A stretch of DNA of 64,000 nt from Sphingopyxis macrogoltabida (GCF_001314325.1 NZ_CP009429.1:3782501-3846500), one strand, 5' to 3'; positions 30,410 through 43,489 are shown, counted from the stretch's first letter. Program-made: numbers and translations. The notes: a model not told the origin generated them from the letters alone.

Positions 30410-31216
30410 ATGGCGGATCGCTTCACCAAGATGCATGGCCTCGGCAACGACTTTGTCGTCATCGACGCGCGCGAGCAGAGCGTCGAGATGACGCCGGCGC
30501 GCGCGCATGCGATCGCCGACCGGCGCCACGGCATCGGCTGCGACCAGCTCATCCTGCTTGAGCCGTCGAGCAAGGCCGACGTCCGCATGCGCATCTTCAA
30601 CGCCGACGGCGGCGAGGTCGAGGCGTGCGGCAATGCGACGCGCTGTGTCGCGACGCTGATCGGCCAGCCCGCGGTGATCGAAACGCTCGGCGGCATGCTC
30701 CGTGTCACGCCCGCCGACGGCGGTGCCGAGGTCGTGCTGGGTGAGCCGCAGTTCGACTGGGAGCATATCCCGCTCGCCATGCCGATGGACACGCGCGACA
30801 TGCCCGTCGCGTGGGACGAGCTGGAGCATGGCGCCGCGGTCAATGTCGGCAATCCGCACATCATCTTCTTCGTCCCCGAAGCCGACGCGGTCGCGCTCGA
30901 CGAGCTGGGCCCGCGGATCGAGACCGATCCGCTGTTCCCCGAACGCGTCAACGTCAATGTCGCGAGCCTCGACGGCCCCGATTGCCTGCAACTGCGCGTC
31001 TGGGAACGCGGCGTGGGGCTGACCCAGGCGTGCGGCACCGGCGCCTGTGCGACCGCCGTCGCGGCGATCCGCGCCGGCATCGTCCAGTCGCCCGTGACCG
31101 TATCGCTGCCCGGCGGCGACCTTGTCATCCGCTGGGCGCCGGGCGAACCGATCGTGATGAGCGGCGCCGCGACGCGGGTGTTCGAGGGCGAGACCGATTG
31201 GGCGCAGTTCGGATGA
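30410..31216 (+). CDS. dapF: Diaminopimelate epimerase
   Basis: DapF (268 aa) interconverts LL- and meso-diaminopimelate, for peptidoglycan and lysine. The two catalytic cysteines lie in ACGNATRCV and ACGTGACAT; the N-terminal FTKMHGLGNDFVVID is typical. An ATG three codons upstream (30401) is an alternative start; neither has a strong ribosome site. It is first in the dapF-mtaB-ftsY-yciB operon and overlaps mtaB by 4 nt (ATGA). Confidence 0.96.
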   Translation: MADRFTKMHGLGNDFVVIDAREQSVEMTPARAHAIADRRHGIGCDQLILLEPSSKADVRMRIFNADGGEVEACGNATRCVATLIGQPAVIETLGGMLRVTPADGGAEVVLGEPQFDWEHIPLAMPMDTRDMPVAWDELEHGAAVNVGNPHIIFFVPEADAVALDELGPRIETDPLFPERVNVNVASLDGPDCLQLRVWERGVGLTQACGTGACATAVAAIRAGIVQSPVTVSLPGGDLVIRWAPGEPIVMSGAATRVFEGETDWAQFG

Positions 31217-32448
31217 GTGCAGCAATCGCCGGCCGGCAAGAGGTCGTCAATTTCGGCTGCCGGTTGAACATCGCCGAGGGTGAAGCGGTGCGCGCCGCAG
31301 CGCGGGCGGCGGGCGGCCGCGACAGGATTATCTTCAATAGCTGCGCAGTGACCGACGAGGCGGTGCGGCAGGCGCGGCAGGCGGTGCGCCGGGCGCTGCG
31401 CGAGCGGCCCGGCGCCGACGTTGTGGTGACTGGCTGCGCGGCGGAGCTCGAAGCGAAGCGCTTTACCGAAATGGGCGCGCGGGTCGTCCGCAACGACGCG
31501 AAGGCGCGCGCCGAAAGCTATGGCGGCGCGGCCGTCACGCCCGGCACGCTCGCTTACGCCCCTGCCCTCTCGGGCGCCGGTCACGCCCGTGCCTTCCTTG
31601 GCGTGCAGACCGGCTGTTCGCATAGATGCACTTTTTGCGCGACGGTGCTGGCACGCGGGACGGCACGGTCGGCGAGTGCCGATGCGGTGATCGCCGCCGC
31701 GCGCACCGCGCTCGACCGCGGCCAGCGCGAGATCATCCTGACCGGTGTCGACCTGGCGAGCTACGGCGACGACAGCGAAACGACATTGGCGGCGCTGGTC
31801 GAGGCGTTGCTGGCGCTGCCGGTCGAACGCCTTCGCCTTTCGTCGCTCGACCCAGACCGGATCGACGACGCGCTCTTCGCCCTGCTGACGCAGGAAAAGC
31901 GGGTGATGCCGCATGTCCATCTGTCGCTGCAGGCCGGCGACGATATGGTGCTGACGCGCATGAAGCGCCGCCATCGCCGCGCCGATGCCGTCCGGCTGGT
32001 CGAGCGGCTGAAGACCGCGCGCGCCGACATCGCCATCGGCGCCGACCTGATCGCCGGATTCCCGACCGAGGATGCGGCGATGTTCGCGAACTCGCTGGCG
32101 CTGATCGACGATTGCGACATCGTCTTCGGCCATATCTTTCCCTACAGCCCGCGCGCCGGCACCCCCGCCGCGCGGATGCCGCAAGTCGGCCGCGCGATGG
32201 CGCGCCAGCGCGCCGCGGCGCTGCGGGAGGCCAACGGCCGCCGCCGCCACCGCTGGCTCGACGCGCAGATCGGCCGCACCGCATCGATGCTCGTCGAGCG
32301 CGACGGGGTGACCGGCCATGCGGAAAATTTCGTTGCCATCCGCCTCGCCGCCGCCGCGGCGCCGGGCACCATCATCGACGTGCGGATGACCGCGCGCGAC
32401 GGAGACCGCATGATCGCCACCACTATCGAACGGGATATCGCGGCATGA
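31213..32448 (+). CDS. mtaB: tRNA ms2t6A37 methylthiotransferase MtaB
   Basis: MtaB (411 aa) is a radical-SAM enzyme that adds a methylthio group to t6A37 of tRNAs. The N-terminal UPF0004 domain supplies three cysteines for the auxiliary cluster (FGCRLN, NSCAVTD, TGCAAE). The radical-SAM triad is C135-x3-C139-x2-C142 in GCSHRCTFC. The C-terminal TRAM-like region is short. The ATG at 31213 overlaps the dapF stop, and the gene's own stop overlaps the ftsY start, both as ATGA. Confidence 0.94.
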   Translation: MSAAIAGRQEVVNFGCRLNIAEGEAVRAAARAAGGRDRIIFNSCAVTDEAVRQARQAVRRALRERPGADVVVTGCAAELEAKRFTEMGARVVRNDAKARAESYGGAAVTPGTLAYAPALSGAGHARAFLGVQTGCSHRCTFCATVLARGTARSASADAVIAAARTALDRGQREIILTGVDLASYGDDSETTLAALVEALLALPVERLRLSSLDPDRIDDALFALLTQEKRVMPHVHLSLQAGDDMVLTRMKRRHRRADAVRLVERLKTARADIAIGADLIAGFPTEDAAMFANSLALIDDCDIVFGHIFPYSPRAGTPAARMPQVGRAMARQRAAALREANGRRRHRWLDAQIGRTASMLVERDGVTGHAENFVAIRLAAAAAPGTIIDVRMTARDGDRMIATTIERDIAA

Positions 32449-33371
32449 GCGGGCCGAGCTGGAGCGAACGGCTGCTTGGCGGCCTCAAGCGCACATCGGA
32501 GCGGCTCGGCGAGAATCTGTCGGGGCTGACCGGCAAGTCGCGGCTCGACGACGACGATCTCGACCGCATCGAGGAAGCACTGATCACCGCCGACCTTGGC
32601 CCCGCCATGGCGGCGCGCATCCGCGACCGTCTGTCCGAACGCCGCGACGTCGCCGCGAACGGCACCGAAGAATTGCGCAAGGTCGTCGCCGAAGAGATCG
32701 CCGCAGTGCTGCGCCCTGTCGCCGAGCCGCTGGAGATCGACGCCTTCCCGCGGCCGCAGGTGATATTGGTCATCGGGGTCAACGGATCAGGCAAGACGAC
32801 GACCATCGCCAAGCTGGCGCACCTGTTCCAGGAACAGGATTATGGCGTCATGCTGGTCGCGGGCGACACCTTCCGCGCCGCCGCCATCGGGCAATTGAAG
32901 GTCTGGGCCGAGCGGCTGGGCGTCCCGATCATGGCGGGCCCCGAGGGCGGCGACAGTGCGGGCATCGTCTTTGACGCGGTCAAGCAGGCGACCGCGACCG
33001 GCATCGACGTGCTGATCGTCGACACCGCCGGGCGCCTGCAGAACAAACGCGAGTTGATGGACGAGCTCGCCAAGATCAAGCGCGTGCTCGGCCGCCTCAA
33101 CCCCGCCGCGCCGCACGACGTCGTGCTGGTGCTCGACGCGACGACCGGCCAGAATGCCCTGTCGCAAATCGACGTGTTCCGCGAGGTCGCCGGGGTCACC
33201 GGGCTCGTCATGACCAAGCTCGACGGCACCGCGCGCGGCGGCGTGCTGGTCGCTGCGGCCGAGCGCCACGGGCTTCCCATCCACGCGATCGGCATCGGTG
33301 AGACGATGGGCGACCTCCGTCCCTTCGACGCCGACGAGATCGCGGGCATCATTGCAGGAAATATAAGATGA
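32445..33371 (+). CDS. ftsY: Signal recognition particle receptor FtsY
   Basis: FtsY (308 aa) docks ribosome-SRP complexes at the membrane. NG domains are complete: GVNGSGKTTT with Lys117, DTFRAAA, DTAGRLQNK and TKLDGTARGG. It lacks the long acidic A domain of E. coli FtsY, as usual in alphaproteobacteria. Translational coupling with mtaB and yciB is indicated by 4-nt ATGA overlaps on both sides. Confidence 0.97.
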   Translation: MSGPSWSERLLGGLKRTSERLGENLSGLTGKSRLDDDDLDRIEEALITADLGPAMAARIRDRLSERRDVAANGTEELRKVVAEEIAAVLRPVAEPLEIDAFPRPQVILVIGVNGSGKTTTIAKLAHLFQEQDYGVMLVAGDTFRAAAIGQLKVWAERLGVPIMAGPEGGDSAGIVFDAVKQATATGIDVLIVDTAGRLQNKRELMDELAKIKRVLGRLNPAAPHDVVLVLDATTGQNALSQIDVFREVAGVTGLVMTKLDGTARGGVLVAAAERHGLPIHAIGIGETMGDLRPFDADEIAGIIAGNIR

Positions 33372-34042
33372 GCGACGTGCTTCCCGGCGGCCCCGAGACT
33401 GCACCGGCGCCGCCGCCCGCCAAACATGGCTGGCTCAATTTCGCGATCGATTTCGGGCCTTTGCTCGTTTTCTTCCTGACCTATAAATTCACCTCCGGCG
33501 GGACGGGCGCCTTCGCCGCGACGACCGGCGCGATCAAGGGCACCGTCGCCTTCATGGTCGCGATCGTCATCGCGATGGCGGTGTCGAAGTGGAAGCTCGG
33601 CAAGATTTCGCCGATGCTGTGGATGTCGGGCGTGCTCGTCATCGGCTTTGGCGCGCTGACCATCTGGTTCCACGACGAACGCTTCATCGTGATGAAGCCG
33701 ACGATCATCTACGCCGCCTTTGCGGCGTTGTTGCTCGGCGGATACTGGTTCGGGAAACCGATGCTCAAATATCTGCTGCAATCGGCGCTCGACGGGGTCA
33801 CCGAGCAGGGCTGGCTGCTGCTGTCGCGCAACTGGGGCCTGTTCTTCGCCGCGCTCGGTATCGCCAACCATGTGATGTACGAGCTGATCGAGGCGAAGCG
33901 GATGAGCTTCGACCTGTGGCTGACGATCAAGGTCTGGGGGGTCACCGCCCTCTCCTTCCTCTTCACACTGAGCCAGCTTCCCGTGATGCTGAAGCACGGG
34001 CTGGCGGTTCCCGACGAAGCGGCGCTCGACAAGCAAGCTTGA
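33368..34042 (+). CDS. yciB: Inner membrane-spanning protein YciB (septation protein A family)
   Basis: A 224-residue polytopic inner-membrane protein of the YciB/IspA family, implicated in envelope integrity and division in enterobacteria. About five or six helices are present. The family signatures FGPLLVFFLTYK and KPTIIYAAFAALLLGG are visible, with NWGLFFAALGIANHVMYE in the C-terminal half. The first about 20 residues are Pro/Ala-rich and cytoplasmic. It is the last gene of the dapF operon, overlapping ftsY by 4 nt. Confidence 0.93.
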   Translation: MSDVLPGGPETAPAPPPAKHGWLNFAIDFGPLLVFFLTYKFTSGGTGAFAATTGAIKGTVAFMVAIVIAMAVSKWKLGKISPMLWMSGVLVIGFGALTIWFHDERFIVMKPTIIYAAFAALLLGGYWFGKPMLKYLLQSALDGVTEQGWLLLSRNWGLFFAALGIANHVMYELIEAKRMSFDLWLTIKVWGVTALSFLFTLSQLPVMLKHGLAVPDEAALDKQA

Positions 34043-34121
34043 GCCCATCCCCCGTCGCTGGCATAGCAATGCCGAGGGCACCGGGTCGCGCCGCGCCCCA
34101 TAACAAGCGAGGGGGAATGCC

Positions 34122-34694
34122 ATGGACAAGTTTTTCGGGAATCTTCACGCCGTGCTCGGGGCGGGCCTCGTGCTCGCGATCATCCTGATGCTGGGGCTCA
34201 ACGGCCAGAATTTCGAGGATGGCGTCGCCGCGGGCAATGCGATCATGCGCTGGCTCCACACCTTCTTCGGCATTTTGTGGATCGGCCTGCTTTATTATTT
34301 CAACTTCGTCCAGATTCCGACGATGCCGAAAATCCCGGCCGAGCTGAAACCCGCCGTGGGCAAGCATATCGCGCCCGCCGCGCTGTTCTGGTTCCGCTGG
34401 GCGGCACTGATCACCGTGCTGCTCGGCCTCGCGATCGCCGGCCACGCCAAATATCTGGGGCCCGCGCTGGGGCTGCAGGATCCTTACAAGCTGATCGGCG
34501 TCGGCATGTGGCTGGGGCTGATCATGGCGTTCAACGTCTGGTTCCTGATCTGGCCGAACCAGAAGAAGGCGCTGGGGATCGTCGAGGCCGACGATGCCAC
34601 GAAAGCCAAGGCCGCGAAGACTGCGATGATCTTTTCGCGGACCAACACCTTGCTGTCGATCCCGATGCTCTATGCGATGGTGAACTTCAGCTAA
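34122..34694 (+). CDS. PuuD-like (urate hydroxylase N-terminal domain) membrane protein
   Basis: A 190-residue membrane protein with about four helices. The segment RWLHTFFGILWIGLLYYFNF and the later AALFWFRWAALITVLLGL match the membrane domain of urate hydroxylase PuuD. The C-terminal cytochrome c domain of PuuD is absent and no purine-degradation gene is nearby. This is therefore an orphan membrane domain with conserved His/Trp residues that could bind heme. ATG at 34122 follows AGGGGGAATGCC. An intrinsic terminator follows. Confidence 0.8.
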   Translation: MDKFFGNLHAVLGAGLVLAIILMLGLNGQNFEDGVAAGNAIMRWLHTFFGILWIGLLYYFNFVQIPTMPKIPAELKPAVGKHIAPAALFWFRWAALITVLLGLAIAGHAKYLGPALGLQDPYKLIGVGMWLGLIMAFNVWFLIWPNQKKALGIVEADDATKAKAAKTAMIFSRTNTLLSIPMLYAMVNFS

Positions 34695-34715
34695 GCCGGT
34701 TCGCGGCGCTTACCG

Positions 34716-34750
34716 AAAGGGCGTTCCGGGAAACCGGAGCGCCCTTTTTT
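34716..34750 (+). terminator. Intrinsic terminator after the PuuD-like gene
   Basis: The stem AAAGGGCGtTCCGG pairs with CCGGAgCGCCCTTT around GAAA, followed by TTTTTT on the plus strand. The A-run on the other side may also serve the convergent carbonic anhydrase gene. Confidence 0.88.
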
Positions 34751-34758
34751 GCGGGCGA

Positions 34759-35309
34759 TCAGCCCTCCACCGCCGCCTTGTGCATGCGGCCGTTCATCAC
34801 ATAATGGGCGACGCCCATCTGCATGCCCGCCGCCTGCGCGTCGCCGATCTCGCGCACGCGGCGCGCCGGCGAGCCGGCCCACAGCTCGCGATCGGGGATT
34901 TCCTTGTTCTCGGTGAGCAGCGCGCCCGCCGCGAGCATCGCATCGCTGCCGATGCGGCAGCCGTTCATCACCGTCGCCTTCAAACCGACGAACGCCCGGT
35001 CGGCGAGCGTACAGCCATGCACCATCGCGAGATGGCCGATCAGCACATCCTCGCCGATGATCGTCGGAAAGCCTTCGGGCCGGTGCGGCATCGGACCGTC
35101 GCAATGGACGACGCTGCCATCCTGGATGTTCGAACGGGCGCCGACGACGATGTGGCTGACATCGGCGCGCAGGACGCAATTATACCAGATGCTGACATCG
35201 GGGCCGATCGTCACGTCGCCGATGATCCGGCATCCCGGTGCGATGAAGGCGCTCGGGTCGATCTGCGGCGTCTTGCCGCCCACGCTGATGATGCTGATGT
35301 CGCTGCGGT

Positions 35310-35313
<4 letters not shown>
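34759..35313 (-). CDS. Gamma-class carbonic anhydrase family protein
   Basis: A 184-residue left-handed beta-helix protein. Hexapeptide repeats run from about residue 20 to 130, for example IGDVTIGPDVSIWYNCVL then RADVSHIVVG. The zinc-ligand histidines are expected in SVVHCD, IGHLAMVHGC. The family includes Cam-type carbonic anhydrases and PaaY/YrdA proteins, so the activity is not certain. The start at 35313 overlaps the stop of the fused membrane/spermidine synthase gene by 4 nt. Confidence 0.9.
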
Positions 35314-38626
<3,313 letters not shown>

Positions 38627-40171
38627 CTAGATCCCGTCGCCGGCGCGTTTCGAGGCCACATCGGCGAGCGACCCCAGCTTCGGCCCTTCGGCCTGTTTCG
38701 CCGCGATCGGGGTCAGTGCGGCGCCGGGCGCGACCGCGGTCAGGGTGCGAATGCGGGCGCGGAAGTCGGCGAGCGCCTTGCCCTCGAGCAGCGCGCGCGT
38801 GACGAAGGTGACCGACGCCGGGTTCACCGCATGGCCGTTGCGATAGAGCTCGTAGTGAAGGTGCGGGCCGGTCGAGAGGCCGGTCGAGCCGATATAGCCG
38901 ATCACCTGCCCGCGATTGACGTGCTGCCCCGGCCGCACGGCGATGCGGCTCATATGGCCATAGCCAGTGCCGAGCCCGTTACCGTGATTGAGCTTCACAT
39001 AATTGCCGAAGCCGCCGGTGCGCCCGGCGACCGTGACGATGCCGTCGGTCACCGCATAGATGGGCGCGCCGTAACCGCCGCCGAAATCCATCCCGCTGTG
39101 CATCCGCCGGTAGCCAAGGATCGGATGGCGCCGCATCCCGAAGGTCGAGGTGACGCGGCCGTTGGTCGGGCGAGCCATGCCGCCGCGCTGTTCGCCGACG
39201 CCCGACGCCTCGTACCATTGACTGCGCCCATCGACGGTCCATTCGAGCATCGACAGCTTCGGCTTGCCACCGCGGATCAGCCCCGCATAAAGCAGCTTGC
39301 CGGTCTCGCTCTCGCCCGTCTCGGCGCGGCGATGGTCGACGATGATGTCATATTCGTCGGCGGAGCGGATATCGCTGCCGACCGAAATCTGTTTGCCGAT
39401 GACGCGCAGATAGGCCTGGATCGCCTCTGGCGGTGCCCCGGCGGCGCGCGCCGAGCGGTAGAGGCTGTCGCCGACGCGGCCGCGGATGCGCAGCGGCGTC
39501 GCGTCGACCGCAATCGGGATGCGGCGCATGACGAGCCGGCCGTCGATACGTTCCATCTCGATGCGGAGGTCGAAGCGCGCACGCATCGCCAGCGCTTCGA
39601 CCGGCCGCGGCATGGTGCGCGCAGCGCGGCGGCCGAGGATCAGGTCGATCCGCGTGCCCGGCGCGATATCGGCGAGCGGCACCGCGCCCGCGACCTGGCT
39701 CGCGAGCGCCTGTGCCTCGCTGCCGCCGACGCCCGAGCGTTCGAGCAGGCGCGCAAAGCTGTCGCCGCTGCCGAGGGTGGCGGTGAGTTCGATCTGCGGC
39801 CGTTCGGGGGTCTGGGTCAGCGGGCGCACCGCATCGGTCGCCGCCATATGCCGCCCGGTATCGCCGCCGAGCGCGAGCGGGACGATCATCTGCGCGCGCG
39901 CCTCGTTGAAATCGGCCGCATCGAGCGCGGGCGTGCCCGCGGTCTGGAGCGGCTGGATGCCGGGGAAGGTCGCGATCGCGGTGCCGCAGAGCAGGGTTAA
40001 TGTCGCAAGGCCGCGCCACCATTCGGCCGAACCGATATTGTCGCCAAGATCGGGAACTAGGTCGAGCTGCGCCAGCCGGTCGCGCCACGTCGCATGCGGT
40101 TCGGCCTCGGCGGGCGCCCGGCGCAGCGAAACCGCCTGCGACATGGTGAGCGCAGCCGCGTTGCCGGACAT
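38627..40171 (-). CDS. M23-family (LytM) peptidoglycan endopeptidase
   Basis: A membrane-anchored periplasmic endopeptidase. After a short basic cytoplasmic part, one helix (GLATLTLLCGTAIATFPG) spans the membrane. A long region with LysM/OapA-like strands follows, then a C-terminal M23 domain with metal ligands in MHSGMDFGGGYG and TGPHLHYELY. It cleaves peptide crosslinks, or activates amidases if degenerate; here the ligands look intact. The start is uncertain: ATG at 40171 is used, but ATG 40144 and ATG 40228 (after GGGGGG) are alternatives. Confidence 0.88.
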   Translation of the reverse strand: MSGNAAALTMSQAVSLRRAPAEAEPHATWRDRLAQLDLVPDLGDNIGSAEWWRGLATLTLLCGTAIATFPGIQPLQTAGTPALDAADFNEARAQMIVPLALGGDTGRHMAATDAVRPLTQTPERPQIELTATLGSGDSFARLLERSGVGGSEAQALASQVAGAVPLADIAPGTRIDLILGRRAARTMPRPVEALAMRARFDLRIEMERIDGRLVMRRIPIAVDATPLRIRGRVGDSLYRSARAAGAPPEAIQAYLRVIGKQISVGSDIRSADEYDIIVDHRRAETGESETGKLLYAGLIRGGKPKLSMLEWTVDGRSQWYEASGVGEQRGGMARPTNGRVTSTFGMRRHPILGYRRMHSGMDFGGGYGAPIYAVTDGIVTVAGRTGGFGNYVKLNHGNGLGTGYGHMSRIAVRPGQHVNRGQVIGYIGSTGLSTGPHLHYELYRNGHAVNPASVTFVTRALLEGKALADFRARIRTLTAVAPGAALTPIAAKQAEGPKLGSLADVASKRAGDGI

Positions 40172-40451
40172 CCCCGCAATGGGTTCGTGACGCTGAAACA
40201 AAGTTTTGCAACCCCCGCTCGCCGGCATTGCCCCCCGAAAAGGCGCCGTCGATGATGTTTCCGTACCAATGTCTGTAAACAAAGGGCGTTAAAGTCAATT
40301 TAATGGACGGTTCGCCGATTTGGCTTGCGGCGGGCCGTGGCGTGACCGCGTTATGGCGTGAGCGAGCGAAGAAAATGGCGGCCCGGCCCCCGCTTCCATC
40401 GATCGCCTGTTGCGCGCGGACGCGCCGCATGCCAGCGTGAGAATCAAGACA

Positions 40452-43226
40452 ATGACGTCATCCTCTTCCCACCCGGTCAAGGCTGTCCTTGGCCCCACCA
40501 ACACCGGCAAAACCCATTTGGCGGTCGAGCGTCTGACCGCCCGGTCGAGCGGCATGATCGGCTTTCCGCTGCGCCTGCTCGCGCGCGAGGTTTACGACCG
40601 CGTCGTCGCGATCAAGGGCGCGGCACAAGTCGCCCTCATCACCGGCGAAGAGCGGATCATGCCGCCCGAGGCACGCTATCTGCTCGGCACGATGGAAGCG
40701 CTGCCGGTCGAGCGCGATGTGGCCTTCGTCGGCATCGACGAGGCGCAGCTCGGCGCCGATCCCGAACGCGGCCATGTCTTCACCGACCGACTGCTCCGCG
40801 CCCGCGGCCGCGAGGAAACGATGATCCTCGGTTCGGCGAGCATCAAGGGGCTGGTCAAGGGGCTCGTCCCCGAGGCCGAAATCATCACCCGCCCGCGGTT
40901 CTCGACGCTGAGCTATGCCGGATCGTCGAAGCTGTCGCGGCTGCCCAAGCGATCGGCCATCGTCGCTTTCTCGGCCGAAGAGGTTTATGCGATCGCCGAG
41001 ATGCTGCGTCGTTTCTCGGGCGGCGCGGCGGTGGTCATGGGGGCATTGAGCCCGCGGACGCGCAATGCCCAGGTCGCGATGTTCGAGGCGGGCGAGGTCG
41101 ATTATCTTGTCGCGACCGATGCGATCGGCATGGGGCTCAACCTCGACGTCCAGCATGTCGCCTTTGCGAGCCTCCAGAAATTCGACGGGCGCCGGCTGCG
41201 GCGGCTGACGATCGCCGAAATGGCGCAGATCGCCGGCCGCGCCGGGCGCCACCAGCAGGACGGCAGTTTCGGCACCATCGGGCTGCCGCAGGGCGGTTTC
41301 ACGCCCGAGGAAATCGCCGCGATCGAGGGGCATCATTTCCCGCCGCTCGCCAGCCTGTTCTGGCGCGAGCCCAATCCCGGCTTCGGCTCGCTCGAACAAT
41401 TGCTCGCCGATCTCGCACGCCCGCCGTCGGACCCGTTGCTGCGCGCCGCGCCCGAAGCGGTCGACATCGCGGTGCTCAAGCATCTGGCGGGCGACATGGA
41501 AGTGCGCGCGCGCGGCGGCGATTTCGATGCCGTCCAGCGGCTGTGGGACGTCTGCGGCCTCCCCGATTTCGAACAGCTCGGCGCCGAACATCACAGCCGC
41601 ACGGTGTTCAAGCTGTGGCAGTGGCGGATGCAGGGCGACGGGATGATCGACCCCGACTGGTTCGCACGCCGCCTTGCGCGGCTCGACGATGTCGAGGGCG
41701 ACATCGACCAGCTCGCGAGCCGGATTGCCGCGGTGCGGACCCTGTGCTTCATCGCGCAGCGCGGCGACTGGCTCGCCGGTGCCGCCGGCTGGACCGAACA
41801 GACGCAATTGCTCGAATCGCGATTGTCCGACGCGCTCCATGCCGCGCTGGCCCAGCGCTTCGTCGACCGCCGGCTCGCGCTGCTGCTCCGCGACGCCGGA
41901 CAGCGGAACGCCGCCCTGCCCGTCGCGGTCGCCGCCGACGGCACCGTCGCGGTCGACGGCGAGGCGATCGGGACGCTGAAAGGCTTTCAGTTCAAGGTCG
42001 ACCCGGTGGCGCGGGCGAGCGACCACAAGATGCTGCTGGCCGCCGCCGAGAAACATCTGCGCGCCGAACTTGCCCGCCGTGCAACCGCGCTCGCCGAGGG
42101 CGACGACGGCGCACTGGCGCTCGTCGCCGAACCCGGCGCGCCGCCGCGCCTTGCCTGGCACGGCCATGTGGTCGCGTCGCTCGCCAAGGGACCGACACTG
42201 GTGCAGCCGTCGATCCAGATCGAGCCCGCGCTCCGTCGGCTCGAACCCGCGCAGGTGCAGGCGATCATCGAGCGGCTCCAGAAATATGTCGCGCAGCAGC
42301 TCGCGCGCCACGCGGGACCGCTCGCCGCGATGGGCGCCGCCGCGGGCGACCTGTTCACCCCGCCGCGCGTGCGCGCGTTGCTCGCGGCGATGACCGACGG
42401 CAGCGGGCTGATCGCCCGCGCTGCGGTCGACGAACAGCTCGCGGCGATCAGCGCCGACGAGCGGCCGCAGCTCCGCAAGCTTGGGCTCACCATCGGCTCG
42501 CTCGACATCTTCCATCCGCAATTGCTGAAACCCGAAGCGGTGCGCTGGCGCGCCGCGCTGATCGCAGCGCAGCAGGGCACGCCCGTCCCCGCGCTGCCCC
42601 CGCACGGCGCGGTCTGGCAAAAGGATGGCGCGGCCACCGGGCTCGGCATCGCGGGTTTTCGCCGTTGCGGCACCGGGTGGCTGCGCATCGACATGGCCGA
42701 ACGGCTCGCGCGCCAGGCGCATGCCGCACGGCTGCAGGCGGCCGCGCCGCCAACCGCGCCGATCGCCGGGGGCAGCGAAGAACATGGCGAGGATCACCAT
42801 GGCGAGGATGCCGGGGAAGGCGCCTCGGCCGTCGTGGCGCCCGGCTTTGCGATCGACGCCGCGCTGGCGACCTCGCTCGGTCTCGACGGCGAAGCGCGGC
42901 GCGCACTCCTGCAAAGCGTCGGCTTCCGCCCGATCGGCGACCCGGCGCTCGAACGCTGGCGCTGGTCGGGGCTGAAAAGTGCCGAGAAGCGCGGGCGCGG
43001 CAAGCATCGTCCGTCGCGGCACAAGGGCGGTGCGCCCGCACGCACCGGCAATGAGGCCCCGCGTCCACCCGTCAAGCATGGCAAGGGATCGCGGCCGCAA
43101 CCCGGCAAACCGCCGAAAAACGGTCACCGGCCGCCGCAGGGCAGCCCGCCCCAGCGCCGTGGCCCCTCGCCGAACAGCCCGTTCGCGGGGCTTGCCGCGC
43201 TCCTCGCCGGCGCGCGCGAGGATTAG
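40452..43226 (+). CDS. SUV3-like RNA/DNA helicase
   Basis: A 924-residue superfamily 2 helicase close to the mitochondrial SUV3 (degradosome) group widespread in alphaproteobacteria. Walker A GPTNTGKTH is at residues 14-22 and the Walker B motif is GIDEAQLG. Motif VI reads QIAGRAGRH. A SUV3 C-terminal domain follows, then an extended basic, Pro-rich tail (about residues 850-910) probably for RNA binding. The protein ends SPFAGLAALLAGARED just before the TAG at 43224-43226. That TAG straddles the left end of an inserted element, so the original stop was probably TAA. Confidence 0.93.
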   Translation: MTSSSSHPVKAVLGPTNTGKTHLAVERLTARSSGMIGFPLRLLAREVYDRVVAIKGAAQVALITGEERIMPPEARYLLGTMEALPVERDVAFVGIDEAQLGADPERGHVFTDRLLRARGREETMILGSASIKGLVKGLVPEAEIITRPRFSTLSYAGSSKLSRLPKRSAIVAFSAEEVYAIAEMLRRFSGGAAVVMGALSPRTRNAQVAMFEAGEVDYLVATDAIGMGLNLDVQHVAFASLQKFDGRRLRRLTIAEMAQIAGRAGRHQQDGSFGTIGLPQGGFTPEEIAAIEGHHFPPLASLFWREPNPGFGSLEQLLADLARPPSDPLLRAAPEAVDIAVLKHLAGDMEVRARGGDFDAVQRLWDVCGLPDFEQLGAEHHSRTVFKLWQWRMQGDGMIDPDWFARRLARLDDVEGDIDQLASRIAAVRTLCFIAQRGDWLAGAAGWTEQTQLLESRLSDALHAALAQRFVDRRLALLLRDAGQRNAALPVAVAADGTVAVDGEAIGTLKGFQFKVDPVARASDHKMLLAAAEKHLRAELARRATALAEGDDGALALVAEPGAPPRLAWHGHVVASLAKGPTLVQPSIQIEPALRRLEPAQVQAIIERLQKYVAQQLARHAGPLAAMGAAAGDLFTPPRVRALLAAMTDGSGLIARAAVDEQLAAISADERPQLRKLGLTIGSLDIFHPQLLKPEAVRWRAALIAAQQGTPVPALPPHGAVWQKDGAATGLGIAGFRRCGTGWLRIDMAERLARQAHAARLQAAAPPTAPIAGGSEEHGEDHHGEDAGEGASAVVAPGFAIDAALATSLGLDGEARRALLQSVGFRPIGDPALERWRWSGLKSAEKRGRGKHRPSRHKGGAPARTGNEAPRPPVKHGKGSRPQPGKPPKNGHRPPQGSPPQRRGPSPNSPFAGLAALLAGARED

Positions 43227-43489
43227 GGCCTGTGCTCCCACACCACACCGTCGAGGCGCCCAAATGGCGAACAGATCGAGCCGAAAGACGCGCAGGAAAG
43301 GCTGGTTGCCTTTCCAAGCGGCTTTCGGGTCGAGATGGAAGCCATTTGGGCGTCCCGCAGGGATTTGATCAAAATGGCCCATTGCTTCGTCGAGAAGTCT
43401 CGAAATATCGACATATGTCTTCGCCTTCTCTCCTCGCACTGAGCCATTTTGCTTCAAACCTCGACGGTTTGGTGTGGGAGCACAGGCCC
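43226..43489. mobile_element. MITE-like non-autonomous element, 264 bp, TA target duplication
   Basis: Near-perfect terminal inverted repeats of about 31 bp begin GGGCCTGTGCTCCCACACCA on each side (one mismatch near the inner end). The element is flanked by TA on both sides (43224-43225, 43490-43491), as in IS630/Tc1-mariner insertions. No transposase is encoded. The interior folds into two hairpins: 43257-43352, with nested arms CGCCCAAATGGC, CCGAAAG and GGAAAGGC, and 43370-43451, with arms CAAAATGGC. It sits exactly between the helicase and S4-protein genes. The family name is not known to me. Confidence 0.82.
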
